Shown here in pieces: positions 47,991 to 57,893 of a stretch of 64,000 bases of DNA. Position 1 is the stretch's first letter. Every line of letters starts with the position of its first letter. The translations under genes were made by a program, and so were the position numbers. The DNA is from Pseudodesulfovibrio aespoeensis Aspo-2 (GTDB lineage: Bacteria; Desulfobacterota; Desulfovibrionia; Desulfovibrionales; Desulfovibrionaceae). Location: the NCBI RefSeq assembly GCF_000176915.2, contig NC_014844.1, positions 3,100,001 through 3,164,000 of the forward strand, read 5' to 3'. Under the pieces are notes generated by a model. It was not told the DNA's origin. It did no database searches and was given only the letters and a program-made list of their open reading frames with translations.

Positions 47991-49186
47991 GACGCCGCCC
48001 CGGCCAGATGCTGGCCCGCGCCCCGCCGCCTGCCAAACAGCGCGCCAAGGGAGAAGGACGCGCGGGCTGGCCCGGCCATCTGCCGGTGGTCGAGGTCTGC
48101 GGCCATGCGCTCGATGGCCCTGGCAGCGGGCGACTTGGGGCAGGCTCCGGTCAGGGGCGTGCCCTGGTTGAGGGAGGACAGGGCCGAGGCGAAATCCTCG
48201 GGCACCACCCAGGCGATGTCGCGGCCCAGGACCTCGGCGGCCTCGGCCACGCCTATGGTGGAGTCCCTGATTACCCGGTTGGCCACCAGCCTGACCTTGG
48301 CCTCAAGGGCCGGACTGTGGCGGCGGACAGCCTCCAGCAACCGCGTGGTGCGCGACAGGCACGGCAGGGTCAGGTGCAAAGGCAGATATAGGGTGTCCGC
48401 CGTGTCCATCTCGGCTGGCAACCCGTCGCCTGCAAGAGAGGCGTCCTCAGGAAAGGCCGTGTCCACGACGATGAAGTCATAGCCGAAACGGAGCTGTTCG
48501 AGGATCTGGGACAGGGCGCCCCGGTCGGGCGCGGTGTTGTCGGTCGGGCCGGGCAGCACGGCCAGCCCGGACTCGTGCCCGGTGACCACGCTGTGCAGAT
48601 AGGTGGCGTCAAGGCGCGAGATGTCCTCCATCAGGTGGCCCCAGGTGTACTCGTACTTGAGGTCCAGAAAATATGGGATCTCGCCCACGGGCTGGCGCAG
48701 GTCCAGGAGCAGGGTGCGGCCCGGCGCGCGCCGGTTGAGCGACCAGGCCAGGCTGGCGGCCAGGGTGGAGACGCCGACCCCGGCCTTGCACCCGGCCAGG
48801 GTCACGATCCGGCCCCGCTCGCCGTCGTCGCAGTGCTGGCTGCGGCGCATGGCCGTGCGCATGATGGCGGCGCGGAAATCCTCCTCGGCCACCGGAAAGG
48901 GCAGGAACTCGCGGATGCCGCTACGCATGGCCCTGATGAGGATGTCCGGGTCGGCCCGGTGGCCGGTCAGGTAGACATCGTCCACCCGGCCCGATTCCAG
49001 GGCCTTGATGATGTGGGACAAATCCTCGTCCACAGCAGCGCCTGGTTCGTACACGAGCACGCCGGTCTCGCCCGCGTCCTCGTCGGCCAGCCGGACCATG
49101 TAGCTGGCGGCCACGATGCGCTCCAGCCGCTTGCGCTCTTCCTTGTCGGCCAGTGCCAGCGTGACGGGCATGATCCTGTTGTCCAT
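47987..49186 (-). CDS. tadZ: Tad pilus polar localisation/assembly ATPase TadZ/CpaE
   Basis: A 399-aa protein with an N-terminal receiver-like domain lacking conserved acidic residues, and a MinD/ParA-type ATPase domain with a deviant Walker A ('[20 protein letters not shown]'). TadZ localises the pilus machine. It overlaps tadA by 4 nt. Confidence 0.9.
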   Translation of the reverse strand: MDNRIMPVTLALADKEERKRLERIVAASYMVRLADEDAGETGVLVYEPGAAVDEDLSHIIKALESGRVDDVYLTGHRADPDILIRAMRSGIREFLPFPVAEEDFRAAIMRTAMRRSQHCDDGERGRIVTLAGCKAGVGVSTLAASLAWSLNRRAPGRTLLLDLRQPVGEIPYFLDLKYEYTWGHLMEDISRLDATYLHSVVTGHESGLAVLPGPTDNTAPDRGALSQILEQLRFGYDFIVVDTAFPEDASLAGDGLPAEMDTADTLYLPLHLTLPCLSRTTRLLEAVRRHSPALEAKVRLVANRVIRDSTIGVAEAAEVLGRDIAWVVPEDFASALSSLNQGTPLTGACPKSPAARAIERMAADLDHRQMAGPARASFSLGALFGRRRGAGQHLAGAAS

Positions 49187-49230
49187 GGATTTCTCCCTCT
49201 CTTTCCTGTCCCGGTCGTCGGCCTGCCGGG

Positions 49231-49509
49231 CTATCGGCCTTGAATAATGATTTCAGAGACGCTCTGGCCTTCGCTCGAGTCGGTCTTAGGCCCTTCCTGA
49301 TAGGTGGTGCCGACCTTGGCGGCGTAGCGGCCATCCAGGCCCACCACGGGCGCGTCGGTCCCGGCCTCCGGGTTGAGTATCTGCTGGTTCAGGGCCTGGC
49401 GCACCGAAGCGCCGAACGGCGCGGCGGATTCCTCGTGCCGGGTCAGGGGGCTGCACCCCATCTGGAGCATGATGCCGAGAACAGCGGCGTAGACGAGCAT
49501 ATTGCGCAT
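49231..49509 (-). CDS. small Tad-locus lipoprotein
   Basis: A 92-aa lipoprotein (lipobox MGC, Cys19) between rcpA and tadZ, the position where CpaD/RcpB-type lipoproteins are usually found. It is shorter than CpaD and I do not recognise its domain. It probably helps the secretin. Confidence 0.75.
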   Translation of the reverse strand: MRNMLVYAAVLGIMLQMGCSPLTRHEESAAPFGASVRQALNQQILNPEAGTDAPVVGLDGRYAAKVGTTYQEGPKTDSSEGQSVSEIIIQGR

Positions 49510-49517
49510 GGTTTCTC

Positions 49518-50954
49518 CTATCTCGGCCAGGCGTGGCCGAAGTCTCCGTCAAAGCCCGTTGTCGGGCGAACAACCGCCTCGGACCCGCTGCGGGCCTGCG
49601 CGCCGACCATGGCCGCCGGGGACGCGCCCTGGCCCTCAAGCAGACCGAGCATGTAGAATTCGTAGTCGGTCGGCTCCTTGAAGCCGTCTCCGGGCAGGGT
49701 CTGCCCGGCCATGTCCAGGGGCTTGACCAGATGGGCGGTGACGATGATCACCAGCTCGGTCTTGTTCTTCTGGTAGTCGGAGCTTCTGAAGAGCGTGCCG
49801 AGCACCGGGATGTCGCCCAGCACCGGGAAGCGGTGGTTGTTTTCCTTCAGGGACTCGCTGATCAGCCCGGCGATGGCAAAGCTCTGGCCGTCGGCCAGAT
49901 CGACCACGGTGGACGCCTTGCGGGTGGAGATGGCCGGGATCTCGTAGCCCTGGTAGCGCAGGGCGTTGGTGTAATCGAGCTCGGACACCTCGGGGCTGAC
50001 GTGCAGGTTGATGGCCCCTGAGCTGAGCACCGTGGGCGTGAATTCGAGGCCCACGCCAAAGGGCTTGAACTCGATGCTGACCGTGCCGAGCGCGCCGGGC
50101 TTGGGGATGGGGATTTCGCCGCCCACCAGGAAGTCCGCCGACTCGCCGGACACGCAGGTCAGGTTGGGCTCGGCCAGGAGCCGGGCCAGCCCGTGCGCCT
50201 TGAGGGCGTCGAGCATGCCGACCACGTTGGTCGATCCGCTGTTGTAGCGGACCACGCTGTTGATCTTGTCGGTCAGCTCGATGACGTTGGAGCCTGTGTT
50301 GGCCAGACTGCTCAGGTTGTTCAGGAAGGAATAGACCGTGAAATTGGAGAAAGTGGCAGCCAGGTTGATGCCCATGCGCTTGAGGGCGGTGCGGCTCATC
50401 TCGGCCACGCGCACTTGGAGCATGACCTGCTGCACGCCGTCCACGCGCAGGAGGTTGACCACCTTGCCCGGAGCCTCGGCCTCGGCCAGGGAGAGGACCG
50501 AGGTCAGGTCGCCGGTGTTGGAGACCGAGCCGGACAGGGTGATGGACTCGCCCGACGAAAGCACCTGGACCGACCGCTCGCGCGGCAGGATCTCGTGGAT
50601 CATGCGCTTGAGCCGGGTCACGTCCGGGGTGATGACCAGATCGTACACGCCGCTGACCTGCCCGCCGGACCACAGGGTCAGGGTGGTGGTGCCGAGCTTC
50701 CTGCCGGTGATGTATATCTGGGTGGGCGAGAGGACCACCACCGAGGCGGTCTCGGGCTGGGCCAGGGAGACGCGGCTCACGGGCGCGTCTGCGGTCAGGA
50801 TGGTGGACTTGGAGACCACCAGGCTGATGACGCCGGGGGCCTCGGTGTTGAGCACGTCCACGTCGGCCACAGCCAGGGGGACCAGACCCGAAACGGTCAC
50901 GGCCAGGGCCATCAGGAAAGCCAGGAGGAAAGAGCGGGGGGGGCGGGTCTTCAT
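49518..50954 (-). CDS. rcpA: Tad pilus secretin RcpA/CpaC
   Basis: A 478-aa outer membrane secretin with a signal peptide, an N-terminal domain and BON-like region ('RSVQVLSSGESITLSGSVSN'), then the secretin domain ('VMLQVRVAEMSRTALKRMGI', 'LLAEPNLTCVSGESADFLVG', 'VPVLGTLFRSSDYQKNKTEL'-type motif). It forms the outer membrane pilus pore. Confidence 0.95.
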   Translation of the reverse strand: MKTRPPRSFLLAFLMALAVTVSGLVPLAVADVDVLNTEAPGVISLVVSKSTILTADAPVSRVSLAQPETASVVVLSPTQIYITGRKLGTTTLTLWSGGQVSGVYDLVITPDVTRLKRMIHEILPRERSVQVLSSGESITLSGSVSNTGDLTSVLSLAEAEAPGKVVNLLRVDGVQQVMLQVRVAEMSRTALKRMGINLAATFSNFTVYSFLNNLSSLANTGSNVIELTDKINSVVRYNSGSTNVVGMLDALKAHGLARLLAEPNLTCVSGESADFLVGGEIPIPKPGALGTVSIEFKPFGVGLEFTPTVLSSGAINLHVSPEVSELDYTNALRYQGYEIPAISTRKASTVVDLADGQSFAIAGLISESLKENNHRFPVLGDIPVLGTLFRSSDYQKNKTELVIIVTAHLVKPLDMAGQTLPGDGFKEPTDYEFYMLGLLEGQGASPAAMVGAQARSGSEAVVRPTTGFDGDFGHAWPR

Positions 50955-50963
50955 GGCGGCCTC

Positions 50964-51785
50964 CTAGAACTTCAGGGTCGTGGTTTCGCCGCCGGTGATG
51001 ACCTCGACCGAGACCTGGTTGCGCCTGACCGGCGCGGGCTTGGGGGCCGGACGCAGGGCGGCCAGGGCCTTGTTGACCGTGACGCCGTCGGTCAGCACCT
51101 TGTCCGTGTCCGTGGCGTTGCGCAGGGCGAAATTCAGCGTTCCCTGGGTGGCGGCCAGGGCGAGGCGCTCGCTCTCGTCCGGGGTCAGCTCCAGGGTGTA
51201 GACATCGACCGAGGCGGCCTTGCCCTCTGTGTCCGGGGCCTGCAATTCGGTGCCCGTGGCCAGGACCTTGACCCGCTCCAGCACCAGCTTGGTCACGGGC
51301 TCTTCCTGGTTGCCGCGCCCCTGGACCAGCGAGACGATGACATCCACCCGGTCGCCGGGACGGACGAATCCGGCCAGCCCCATGACCGCGTTGCCCTTGA
51401 CCGACATGGCCCGCTTGCCCGGCTCGATGAGCGCGCTCACACCGCCGCCGATGACCGAGGCATCGGCCAGCTTGGCCTCGGTCACGGCCTCGTTGGCCCC
51501 CACGGCCACGCCCAGCACGCGCCCGTCCAGCAGGCCCGGCTCGCCGAACGCGCCCGAGGGCCGCGAGTCGGGGGTGAATTGACGCGTTTCAAGCATTGCC
51601 GGGGTCAACTTGATTCCGGGACGCAGGTCTGTCAGGGCCACCACCACGGGCACGGTCTCGGCCCTGGGCGCGGCCACGGGCTGTTGGGTCACGCCGCTGG
51701 TCCACATGAAGATGAGCACGCCCGTGCCAAGGGCGAGGATCAGGGAAATGCCGATCTGGATGAGTGCGCGGGCCGATCTGCTCAT
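50964..51785 (-). CDS. rcpC: Tad pilus assembly protein RcpC/CpaB
   Basis: A 273-aa protein with one N-terminal membrane segment and a SAF domain ('VVVALTDLRPGIKLTPAMLE') as in CpaB. ATG 51785 is 6 nt after GGGGAG; an ATG at 51791 abuts it directly. It supports the secretin at the periplasm. Confidence 0.92.
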   Translation of the reverse strand: MSRSARALIQIGISLILALGTGVLIFMWTSGVTQQPVAAPRAETVPVVVALTDLRPGIKLTPAMLETRQFTPDSRPSGAFGEPGLLDGRVLGVAVGANEAVTEAKLADASVIGGGVSALIEPGKRAMSVKGNAVMGLAGFVRPGDRVDVIVSLVQGRGNQEEPVTKLVLERVKVLATGTELQAPDTEGKAASVDVYTLELTPDESERLALAATQGTLNFALRNATDTDKVLTDGVTVNKALAALRPAPKPAPVRRNQVSVEVITGGETTTLKF

Positions 51786-51800
51786 GAGCATCTCCCCTGG

Positions 51801-52346
51801 TTAGCGGGCCAGGACCGAGCCGGTCTGGGCCACGTTGACGACCATGGCGGCCACGGTGCCCACGGCAATGGCCACGCCGTAGCACAACCGGGGCATGGAC
51901 TGGGCCTCGACCACGGGCGTGTACTCGAACCTGCGGGTGGACGCGGCCAGCAGAAAGGTGGCCCAGATGTTGACCAGCACGGCCTTGAACTGGTCAAAAT
52001 GGCGCGCGAGCACGACCACGGCGTAGAACCCGCCCGCAAGGCAGGTGAAGAGAAAGGCGGTGAAGGCGGCCTGGGCGCCGAGCCACGCGCCCACCCCGGC
52101 CATGAGCTTGACATCGCCCGCGCCCATCAGGCCCAGGAAAAACGGCACGACCATGACCCCAAGGCCCAGGGCAAACCCGCCGCTGCTGAGCAGCAGGCCG
52201 TCGAGCCCGGCGTGCAGGGTGTGCGCGGCCAGCCCGGAAAGAATGAGCGGGAAGGTCAGCCAGTTGTAGATGCGCTGGCGCCTGATGTCGGTGACAGTGG
52301 CCACGGCCAACGCCGCGACGAGCATAGTGGCAATGAGATGGTCCAT
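51801..52346 (-). CDS. tadV: prepilin peptidase TadV/CpaA
   Basis: A 181-aa membrane aspartic protease with the two catalytic Asp motifs 'VTDIRRQRIYNWLT' and 'GAGDVKLM'. It cleaves the Flp pilin and the TadE-like pseudopilins. The N-methylating domain of PilD is absent, as normal for TadV. Confidence 0.93.
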   Translation of the reverse strand: MDHLIATMLVAALAVATVTDIRRQRIYNWLTFPLILSGLAAHTLHAGLDGLLLSSGGFALGLGVMVVPFFLGLMGAGDVKLMAGVGAWLGAQAAFTAFLFTCLAGGFYAVVVLARHFDQFKAVLVNIWATFLLAASTRRFEYTPVVEAQSMPRLCYGVAIAVGTVAAMVVNVAQTGSVLAR

Positions 52347-52403
52347 GGTTCCCCCGATGATCAGAGCGCCTTGCCCTGCCGTCCGTTTTCCCCTCGGACG
52401 ACA

Positions 52404-52444
52404 GGACCGGGGCTGGCGGGCTGCATTCCCGCGCGCCCCGGTCC
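52404..52444 (-). promoter_or_regulatory. large intercistronic hairpin between flp and tadV
   Basis: GGACCGGGGC (52404-52413) pairs with GCCCCGGTCC (52435-52444), with an inner GCGGG/CCCGC helix. No T-run follows on the minus strand. It probably acts as a partial terminator or mRNA stabiliser giving more flp mRNA than downstream mRNA. Confidence 0.65.
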
Positions 52445-52493
52445 GGCTGCTCTGCTGCTTCCGTTATACGGATTCGCTTGTTGGACGCCCGGC

Positions 52494-52676
52494 CTACGGA
52501 GCGGTGGCGGTGGCCGCCTGCATGCTCGTGGCGATGGAGCTGAAGGTGGTGGACACGACGCCGCCCAGGGTGGTGACTGCGCCGACGATGGCCGCGGCGA
52601 TCAGGGCTGCGAGCAGACCGTATTCAAGAGCGGTCGCGCCTTCTTCATTCATGATCAGGTTCATGATCTTGGACAT
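52494..52676 (-). CDS. flp: Flp-type pilin
   Basis: A 60-aa major pilin. The prepilin site is 'NEEGATALEYGLLAALIAAA': cleavage after Gly, with Glu5 and Tyr6 of the mature Flp motif. ATG 52676 follows AAGGAG. It is the first gene of the minus-strand Tad unit, about 80 nt after the predicted transcript start. Confidence 0.95.
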   Translation of the reverse strand: MSKIMNLIMNEEGATALEYGLLAALIAAAIVGAVTTLGGVVSTTFSSIATSMQAATATAP

Positions 52677-52768
52677 TGCTTTTCTCCTTGGTTTCTTTTT
52701 TTGGTCCCGACCCTCAAGGGGCCTGAAATTCGTTTTGCGAGGATTCGCACCAGCCACGCCCCGACAAT

Positions 52769-52784
52769 AGCAACCGCTGTGCCA
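52769..52784 (-). promoter_or_regulatory. sigma-54 promoter of the flp-tad operon
   Basis: The minus strand reads TGGCAC-AGCGG-TTGCT, a full -24/-12 match. The flp start is about 80 nt downstream of the expected transcript start. Confidence 0.87.
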
Positions 52785-53043
52785 CCGCCGCAGACCGATG
52801 AAAAAACACACATCAACATGCTGTAATTTTTACAATAAAAATTTCTCAGCGCACGAATTGCCCTCCTCGCGACCCTTTCGGCCCCAGGCACGAATCCACG
52901 ATCAGTGGACTGCTCCGGGCTGCCGAAGCCGGGCTGCTTCCCTGAAAACTCCAAATGATTCGGGAGAATACGCAAATACACGAAAAATGGATGGCGCACC
53001 CAGGAGTCGGAGAGGGGTGCGTTTGCGGGCGCAAAGGCACGCG

Positions 53044-53074
53044 AAAAAGGGGCTGCGCCGAAGCCCAGCCCCTT
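53044..53074 (-). terminator. terminator after the sigma-54 activator gene
   Basis: On the minus strand AAGGGGCTG (53074-53066) pairs with CAGCCCCTT (53055-53047) and runs into TTTTT. It insulates the activator gene from the flp operon downstream. Confidence 0.8.
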
Positions 53075-53097
53075 GCGGAGACATCTGTGTCCTGTCG

Positions 53098-54522
<1,425 letters not shown>

Positions 54523-54579
54523 GGTTCCTCCCCTCTTCCCCTCTGTCTTGCCGACACGATACACGGTCATGGCAGGGAA

Positions 54580-54602
54580 ATCCATGAAAAATGGATATCC
54601 AT
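54580..54602. promoter_or_regulatory. nested inverted repeats, candidate activator-binding site
   Basis: ATCCAT (54580-54585), ATGGAT (54591-54596) and ATCCAT (54597-54602) form overlapping palindromes about 100 nt upstream of the tadE sigma-54 promoter and 58 nt upstream of the activator start. The 11-mer GAAAAATGGAT of this site (54586-54596) recurs at 52982-52992 upstream of the flp promoter. Confidence 0.5.
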
Positions 54603-54703
54603 GTTTGAACACCGGGCCCGCGCCGGACCCGGCTGAGGGACGATCTTTCAAATATCAATGAATAACAGCGATATGCAATGAAACGTTGCCCGGCACCCCA
54701 TGA

Positions 54704-54719
54704 TGGCACACCCATTGCT
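54704..54719 (+). promoter_or_regulatory. sigma-54 promoter of the tadE-tadG unit
   Basis: TGGCAC-ACCCA-TTGCT, a full -24/-12 match, about 70 nt upstream of the first pseudopilin start. Confidence 0.87.
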
Positions 54720-54789
54720 ATGACAAGGGCGTTCGGCCCGCTGTCAGGGCCGTTGCACGGAGCCTGTCCTTTGTTAAGGAGATATGCAC

Positions 54790-55176
54790 ATGAGGAAGCG
54801 GGACGATTCACGCCGGGGACTGGCCGCAGTCGAATTCGCGCTGATGCTGCCGTTCATGGCCCTCTTGCTCTTCACCCTCGTGGAAGGTGCCGGGGCCATG
54901 CACGCCTATTCGAGCGTGGTCCAGGCGAGCCGCGAGGGCGCGCGCATGGCGCTCATGGACGGCACGGCCTCGGACATCGAGGCCCTGGTCCAGGCCGTCA
55001 CTCAGGGACTCAAGAGCGAGGCCGTGACCACCTCCGTCACCGCCGACTCCGCCTCCAACACTGTCACCGTCGAGGTTTCCTATGCCTACCACCCGTTCAT
55101 CCAGAACGCCCTCGAGCTGCTCACCAGTCAGGCGTCCCTCGAACTCGTCGCCCAGACCACAATGCCCCTGCCCTAG
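54790..55176 (+). CDS. tadE: TadE-like pseudopilin (first)
   Basis: A 128-aa minor pilin-like protein with N-terminal 'RRGLAAVEFALMLPFMALLL', the TadE processing and membrane motif with Glu at +5-like position. ATG 54790 is well spaced after AAGGAG (54776-54781); an ATG at 54784 is too close. It is processed by the prepilin peptidase. Confidence 0.88.
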   Translation: MRKRDDSRRGLAAVEFALMLPFMALLLFTLVEGAGAMHAYSSVVQASREGARMALMDGTASDIEALVQAVTQGLKSEAVTTSVTADSASNTVTVEVSYAYHPFIQNALELLTSQASLELVAQTTMPLP

Positions 55177-56410
55177 GTCCGAGAGCGGCGCGGCCAGCAC
55201 CTTCATCGCCCTGCTGCTGCCGGTGCTGCTGGCCGTGGCCGGGCTGGCCGTGGACATGGGCAACATGTACGTCACCCACACCCGGCTCCAGGCCGCGGTG
55301 GACGCGGGCGCCCTGGCCGGCAGCCTGGAGCTGCCCTATGACCCGGACCTGAGCAAGGGCATCGTCCAGCAGGCCGTGAGCGACATGATCCACACCAACA
55401 TGCCCGATGCCGTGGTCGAGAGCGTCTCCCCCGGCACCGAGGTGCGCAGCGTGGTGGTCACGGCCAAGGCCAAGGTCAACCTGCTGGTCATGGGCTTCCT
55501 CAACCTGGCCGACCAGTGGGTCGAGGCCGGGGCCGCAGCCGGGTTCAACAAGCTTGAGATCGTCTTTGTCATCGACAACTCCGGCTCCATGAAGGGCACG
55601 CCCATCAACCTGGTCAAGGAGGCGTCCATCGGCCTGACCGACCTGCTCATCCCGGACGGGCAGCAGCCGGACACCAAGGTCGGGCTGGTGGCCTTTCGCG
55701 GCAAGGTGCGCCTGGGCGGCGACGTGGACGGGCTCGAAGCGGGCTGCCGCAACGCCGACGGCTCGGTCAACACCGGCATCCACGAGGATTTCATGAGCAT
55801 GTACTGGGCGCTCTCGTCCTACTACAGAAACCAGATCGACCTCGACACCTGCTCCAGCATCCCGGAATCCAGGCCCCTGAGCCAGGACAAGGGCGACATC
55901 GTCGAAGGCATCAACTCCCAGACCGCGCTGGGCAGCGCGTCGGGCACGGTCATCTCCGAGGGCATCAAGTGGGCGCGCCACATGCTCACGCCAGAGGCCC
56001 CCTACACCCAGGCGGGCGACAAGAAGGACTTCCGCAAGATCATGATCGTGCTGACCGACGGCGACACCGAGGACGGCGAATGCGGCGGCTCCTACCGGGC
56101 CTCGTTCAGGCCCAACAACTACTGGACCAACGCCTATTACGGCATGGGCGTGGACACTGCCCACTGCCAGGACGGCGGCGTGCTCAACCAGGACATGCTG
56201 GCCGAGGCACAACTGGCCAAGGACGAGGGCATCGAGATCTTCGCCATCCGCTTCGGCGTGTCCGACAACACCGACATCTCCCTCATGAAGCAGATCGCGT
56301 CGAGCAAGGCCGGGACAAACGACCACTATTTCGACGCCCCGTCGGTCTACGACATCCCGGATGTCTTCAAGAAGATCGGCAAGCAACTGGGCTGGCGGCT
56401 CCTGAACTAG
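55082..56410 (+). CDS. tadG: TadG-like protein with von Willebrand factor A domain
   Basis: A 442-aa protein. The membrane anchor and Tad motif 'GAASTFIALLLPVLLAVAGL' is followed by a VWA domain whose MIDAS motif is 'VFVIDNSGSMKGTP' (DxSxS), with 'IVLTDGDTEDGE' further on. The only usable start in frame is ATG 55082 (GAGG upstream), 95 nt inside tadE, which adds about 35 Arg/Ser/Pro-rich residues before the membrane motif. That leader suggests either a real translational overlap or a start lost by frameshift near the tadE stop. TadG is thought to anchor the pilus machine in the envelope. Confidence 0.85.
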   Translation: MPTTRSSRTPSSCSPVRRPSNSSPRPQCPCPRSESGAASTFIALLLPVLLAVAGLAVDMGNMYVTHTRLQAAVDAGALAGSLELPYDPDLSKGIVQQAVSDMIHTNMPDAVVESVSPGTEVRSVVVTAKAKVNLLVMGFLNLADQWVEAGAAAGFNKLEIVFVIDNSGSMKGTPINLVKEASIGLTDLLIPDGQQPDTKVGLVAFRGKVRLGGDVDGLEAGCRNADGSVNTGIHEDFMSMYWALSSYYRNQIDLDTCSSIPESRPLSQDKGDIVEGINSQTALGSASGTVISEGIKWARHMLTPEAPYTQAGDKKDFRKIMIVLTDGDTEDGECGGSYRASFRPNNYWTNAYYGMGVDTAHCQDGGVLNQDMLAEAQLAKDEGIEIFAIRFGVSDNTDISLMKQIASSKAGTNDHYFDAPSVYDIPDVFKKIGKQLGWRLLN

Positions 56411-56419
56411 GAGGAACAC

Positions 56420-56890
56420 ATGCTGCACCAACACTCCACAGACTCCCGCCGCCGGGGCATGACCACCATGGAATTCGCCCTGATCCTGCCTTTCATGCTG
56501 GCCATGGCCATGGCCACCATCGAGGCCGGGACCATGTTCTACTCCTGGCTGACCATCCAGAAGGCGGCCCAGAGCGGCGCGCGCTTCGCCTCCACCGGCC
56601 AGGGCGACGAGCAGGGAACCCGCATGGCCCAGATCCTCGCGACCACCGAGTCGTGGCTCGAACACCTCGACAATGGCGGCACCGAAATCACCGTGCGCTC
56701 CTGGCCCGAGACCGCGGCCACGGGCGACGGCACGGCGGACGACGCAGGCGGCCCCTGTCAGCTGGTCGAGGTGGCGGTGATCTACAACTACCACCCCTTC
56801 ACCCCGCTGATCGGGGCCATGCTGCCGAGCGTCATCCCCCTGGCTGGCTCGGACCGAAAGCTCAACGAACCCTGGCGGCCCTGCGAGTGA
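56420..56890 (+). CDS. tadF: TadE/TadF-like pseudopilin (second)
   Basis: A 156-aa protein with N-terminal 'RRRGMTTMEFALILPFMLAM', the pseudopilin motif. It lies 9 nt after tadG and is followed by a strong terminator. Confidence 0.87.
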   Translation: MLHQHSTDSRRRGMTTMEFALILPFMLAMAMATIEAGTMFYSWLTIQKAAQSGARFASTGQGDEQGTRMAQILATTESWLEHLDNGGTEITVRSWPETAATGDGTADDAGGPCQLVEVAVIYNYHPFTPLIGAMLPSVIPLAGSDRKLNEPWRPCE

Positions 56891-56960
56891 TCCCGACCGG
56901 AAACGGGACGCACACGGCACCACCCGCACCCTCCTCCCGGCCAACCACCCCGGCCACCAG

Positions 56961-56982
56961 AAAAGCCCCGACCGGGGCTTTT
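56961..56982 (+). terminator. terminator after tadF
   Basis: AAAAGCCCCG (56961-56970) pairs with CGGGGCTTTT (56973-56982), a symmetric hairpin with T-run, 70 nt after the gene. Confidence 0.85.
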
Positions 56983-57028
56983 CCCGTCGCGGCCGGCTGC
57001 TCCCCGCCCGGCAAGACAAGAAGAGTTA

Positions 57029-57057
57029 TTGCTTTTTATTACTGGCTGGAATATATT
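57029..57057 (+). promoter_or_regulatory. sigma-70 promoter of the TPR-SBP unit
   Basis: TTGCTT (57029-57034) and TATATT (57052-57057) are 17 nt apart in an AT-rich patch. It places the transcript start near 57064, inside what an upstream start choice would make coding. Confidence 0.6.
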
Positions 57058-57142
57058 TTCATGTCATATCCATTCGCCACTCGTCGACGGCCACAAGGGT
57101 TTCCGGATACGAATGCGGACAGACCGCGGGGAGAGATTCAAA

Positions 57143-57883
57143 GTGAGCAACTATCCATTGATCCTGGGCGTATATTCCCTTTTGCTGGATGCGGACATCG
57201 GCTCTGGCGGCACGCAGGGCAAGCATCAGAACCTGACCCACTGGTACGCGCGCCAGCTCTCGGCCACCGAGTTCGAAGTGCAGCCGCTCAACGCCCACCA
57301 CGTCCCGTCGGGCGTGCGCAGCGTGCTCGGCGAGATGGACTTTCTCAAGCAGTACACCCCGGAGCCGACCTACTACCGCATCCACACGGTCCCGGCCCTC
57401 GAAACCCTGAGCCGCAAGCTCAAGATGGGCGAGGACGCCTTCAAGGCGGGCAACCTCGACGAGGCCGAGCGGCAGTTCATCAAGGCGCTCATGATTGACG
57501 ACAAGAGCGTGGAGGCCAACTACGGCCTGGGCGAGGTCTACTCGGAGAAAAAGGACTTCGACAAACTCAAGAAGGTGCTGAACACCCTGCTCGGCGTCAG
57601 CGAGGCGTTCACCTATGAACACCGGCAGAAGTTCAACCAGTTCGGCATCTCCCTGCGCAAGAACGGCCACTACGACGAGTCCATCCGCTACTACACCAAG
57701 TCCCTCGAAATAGTCGAGGACGACGAGAACGTCTATTTCAACCTGGCCCGCGTCTACTACGAGAAAGGCCTCAACGACCTGTGCGTCGAGAATCTGGAGC
57801 AGGCCCTGAGCCTCAACCCGGAGTTCATCGAAGCCCAGAAATTCCTCAAGCACTGCAAGAAGCCACTGCAACCCAGGGCCTAG
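57143..57883 (+). CDS. TPR protein
   Basis: A 246-aa protein from GTG 57143, preceded by GGGGAGAG. It has three or four TPR-like helix pairs ('DAFKAGNLDEAERQFIKALM', 'GISLRKNGHYDESIRYYTKS', 'NVYFNLARVYYEKGLNDLCV'). No signal peptide. It is followed after 10 nt by a solute-binding protein gene. Function unknown, probably a protein interaction scaffold. Confidence 0.78.
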   Translation: MSNYPLILGVYSLLLDADIGSGGTQGKHQNLTHWYARQLSATEFEVQPLNAHHVPSGVRSVLGEMDFLKQYTPEPTYYRIHTVPALETLSRKLKMGEDAFKAGNLDEAERQFIKALMIDDKSVEANYGLGEVYSEKKDFDKLKKVLNTLLGVSEAFTYEHRQKFNQFGISLRKNGHYDESIRYYTKSLEIVEDDENVYFNLARVYYEKGLNDLCVENLEQALSLNPEFIEAQKFLKHCKKPLQPRA

Positions 57884-57893
57884 CGGGCCGGCC

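Larger units (their letters stand above)
52677..53097. other. gap between flp and its activator gene
   Basis: These 421 nt hold the sigma-54 promoter of flp (52769-52784), a palindrome TGTAATTTTTACA (52822-52834) about 40 nt further upstream, and the terminator of the activator gene (53044-53074). No gene is supported. Confidence 0.7.

Noticed and set aside
57029-57142. Upstream start of the TPR gene at 57029
   Set aside because: A good sigma-70 promoter occupies 57029-57057, so translation must start later; GTG 57143 has GGGGAGAG.
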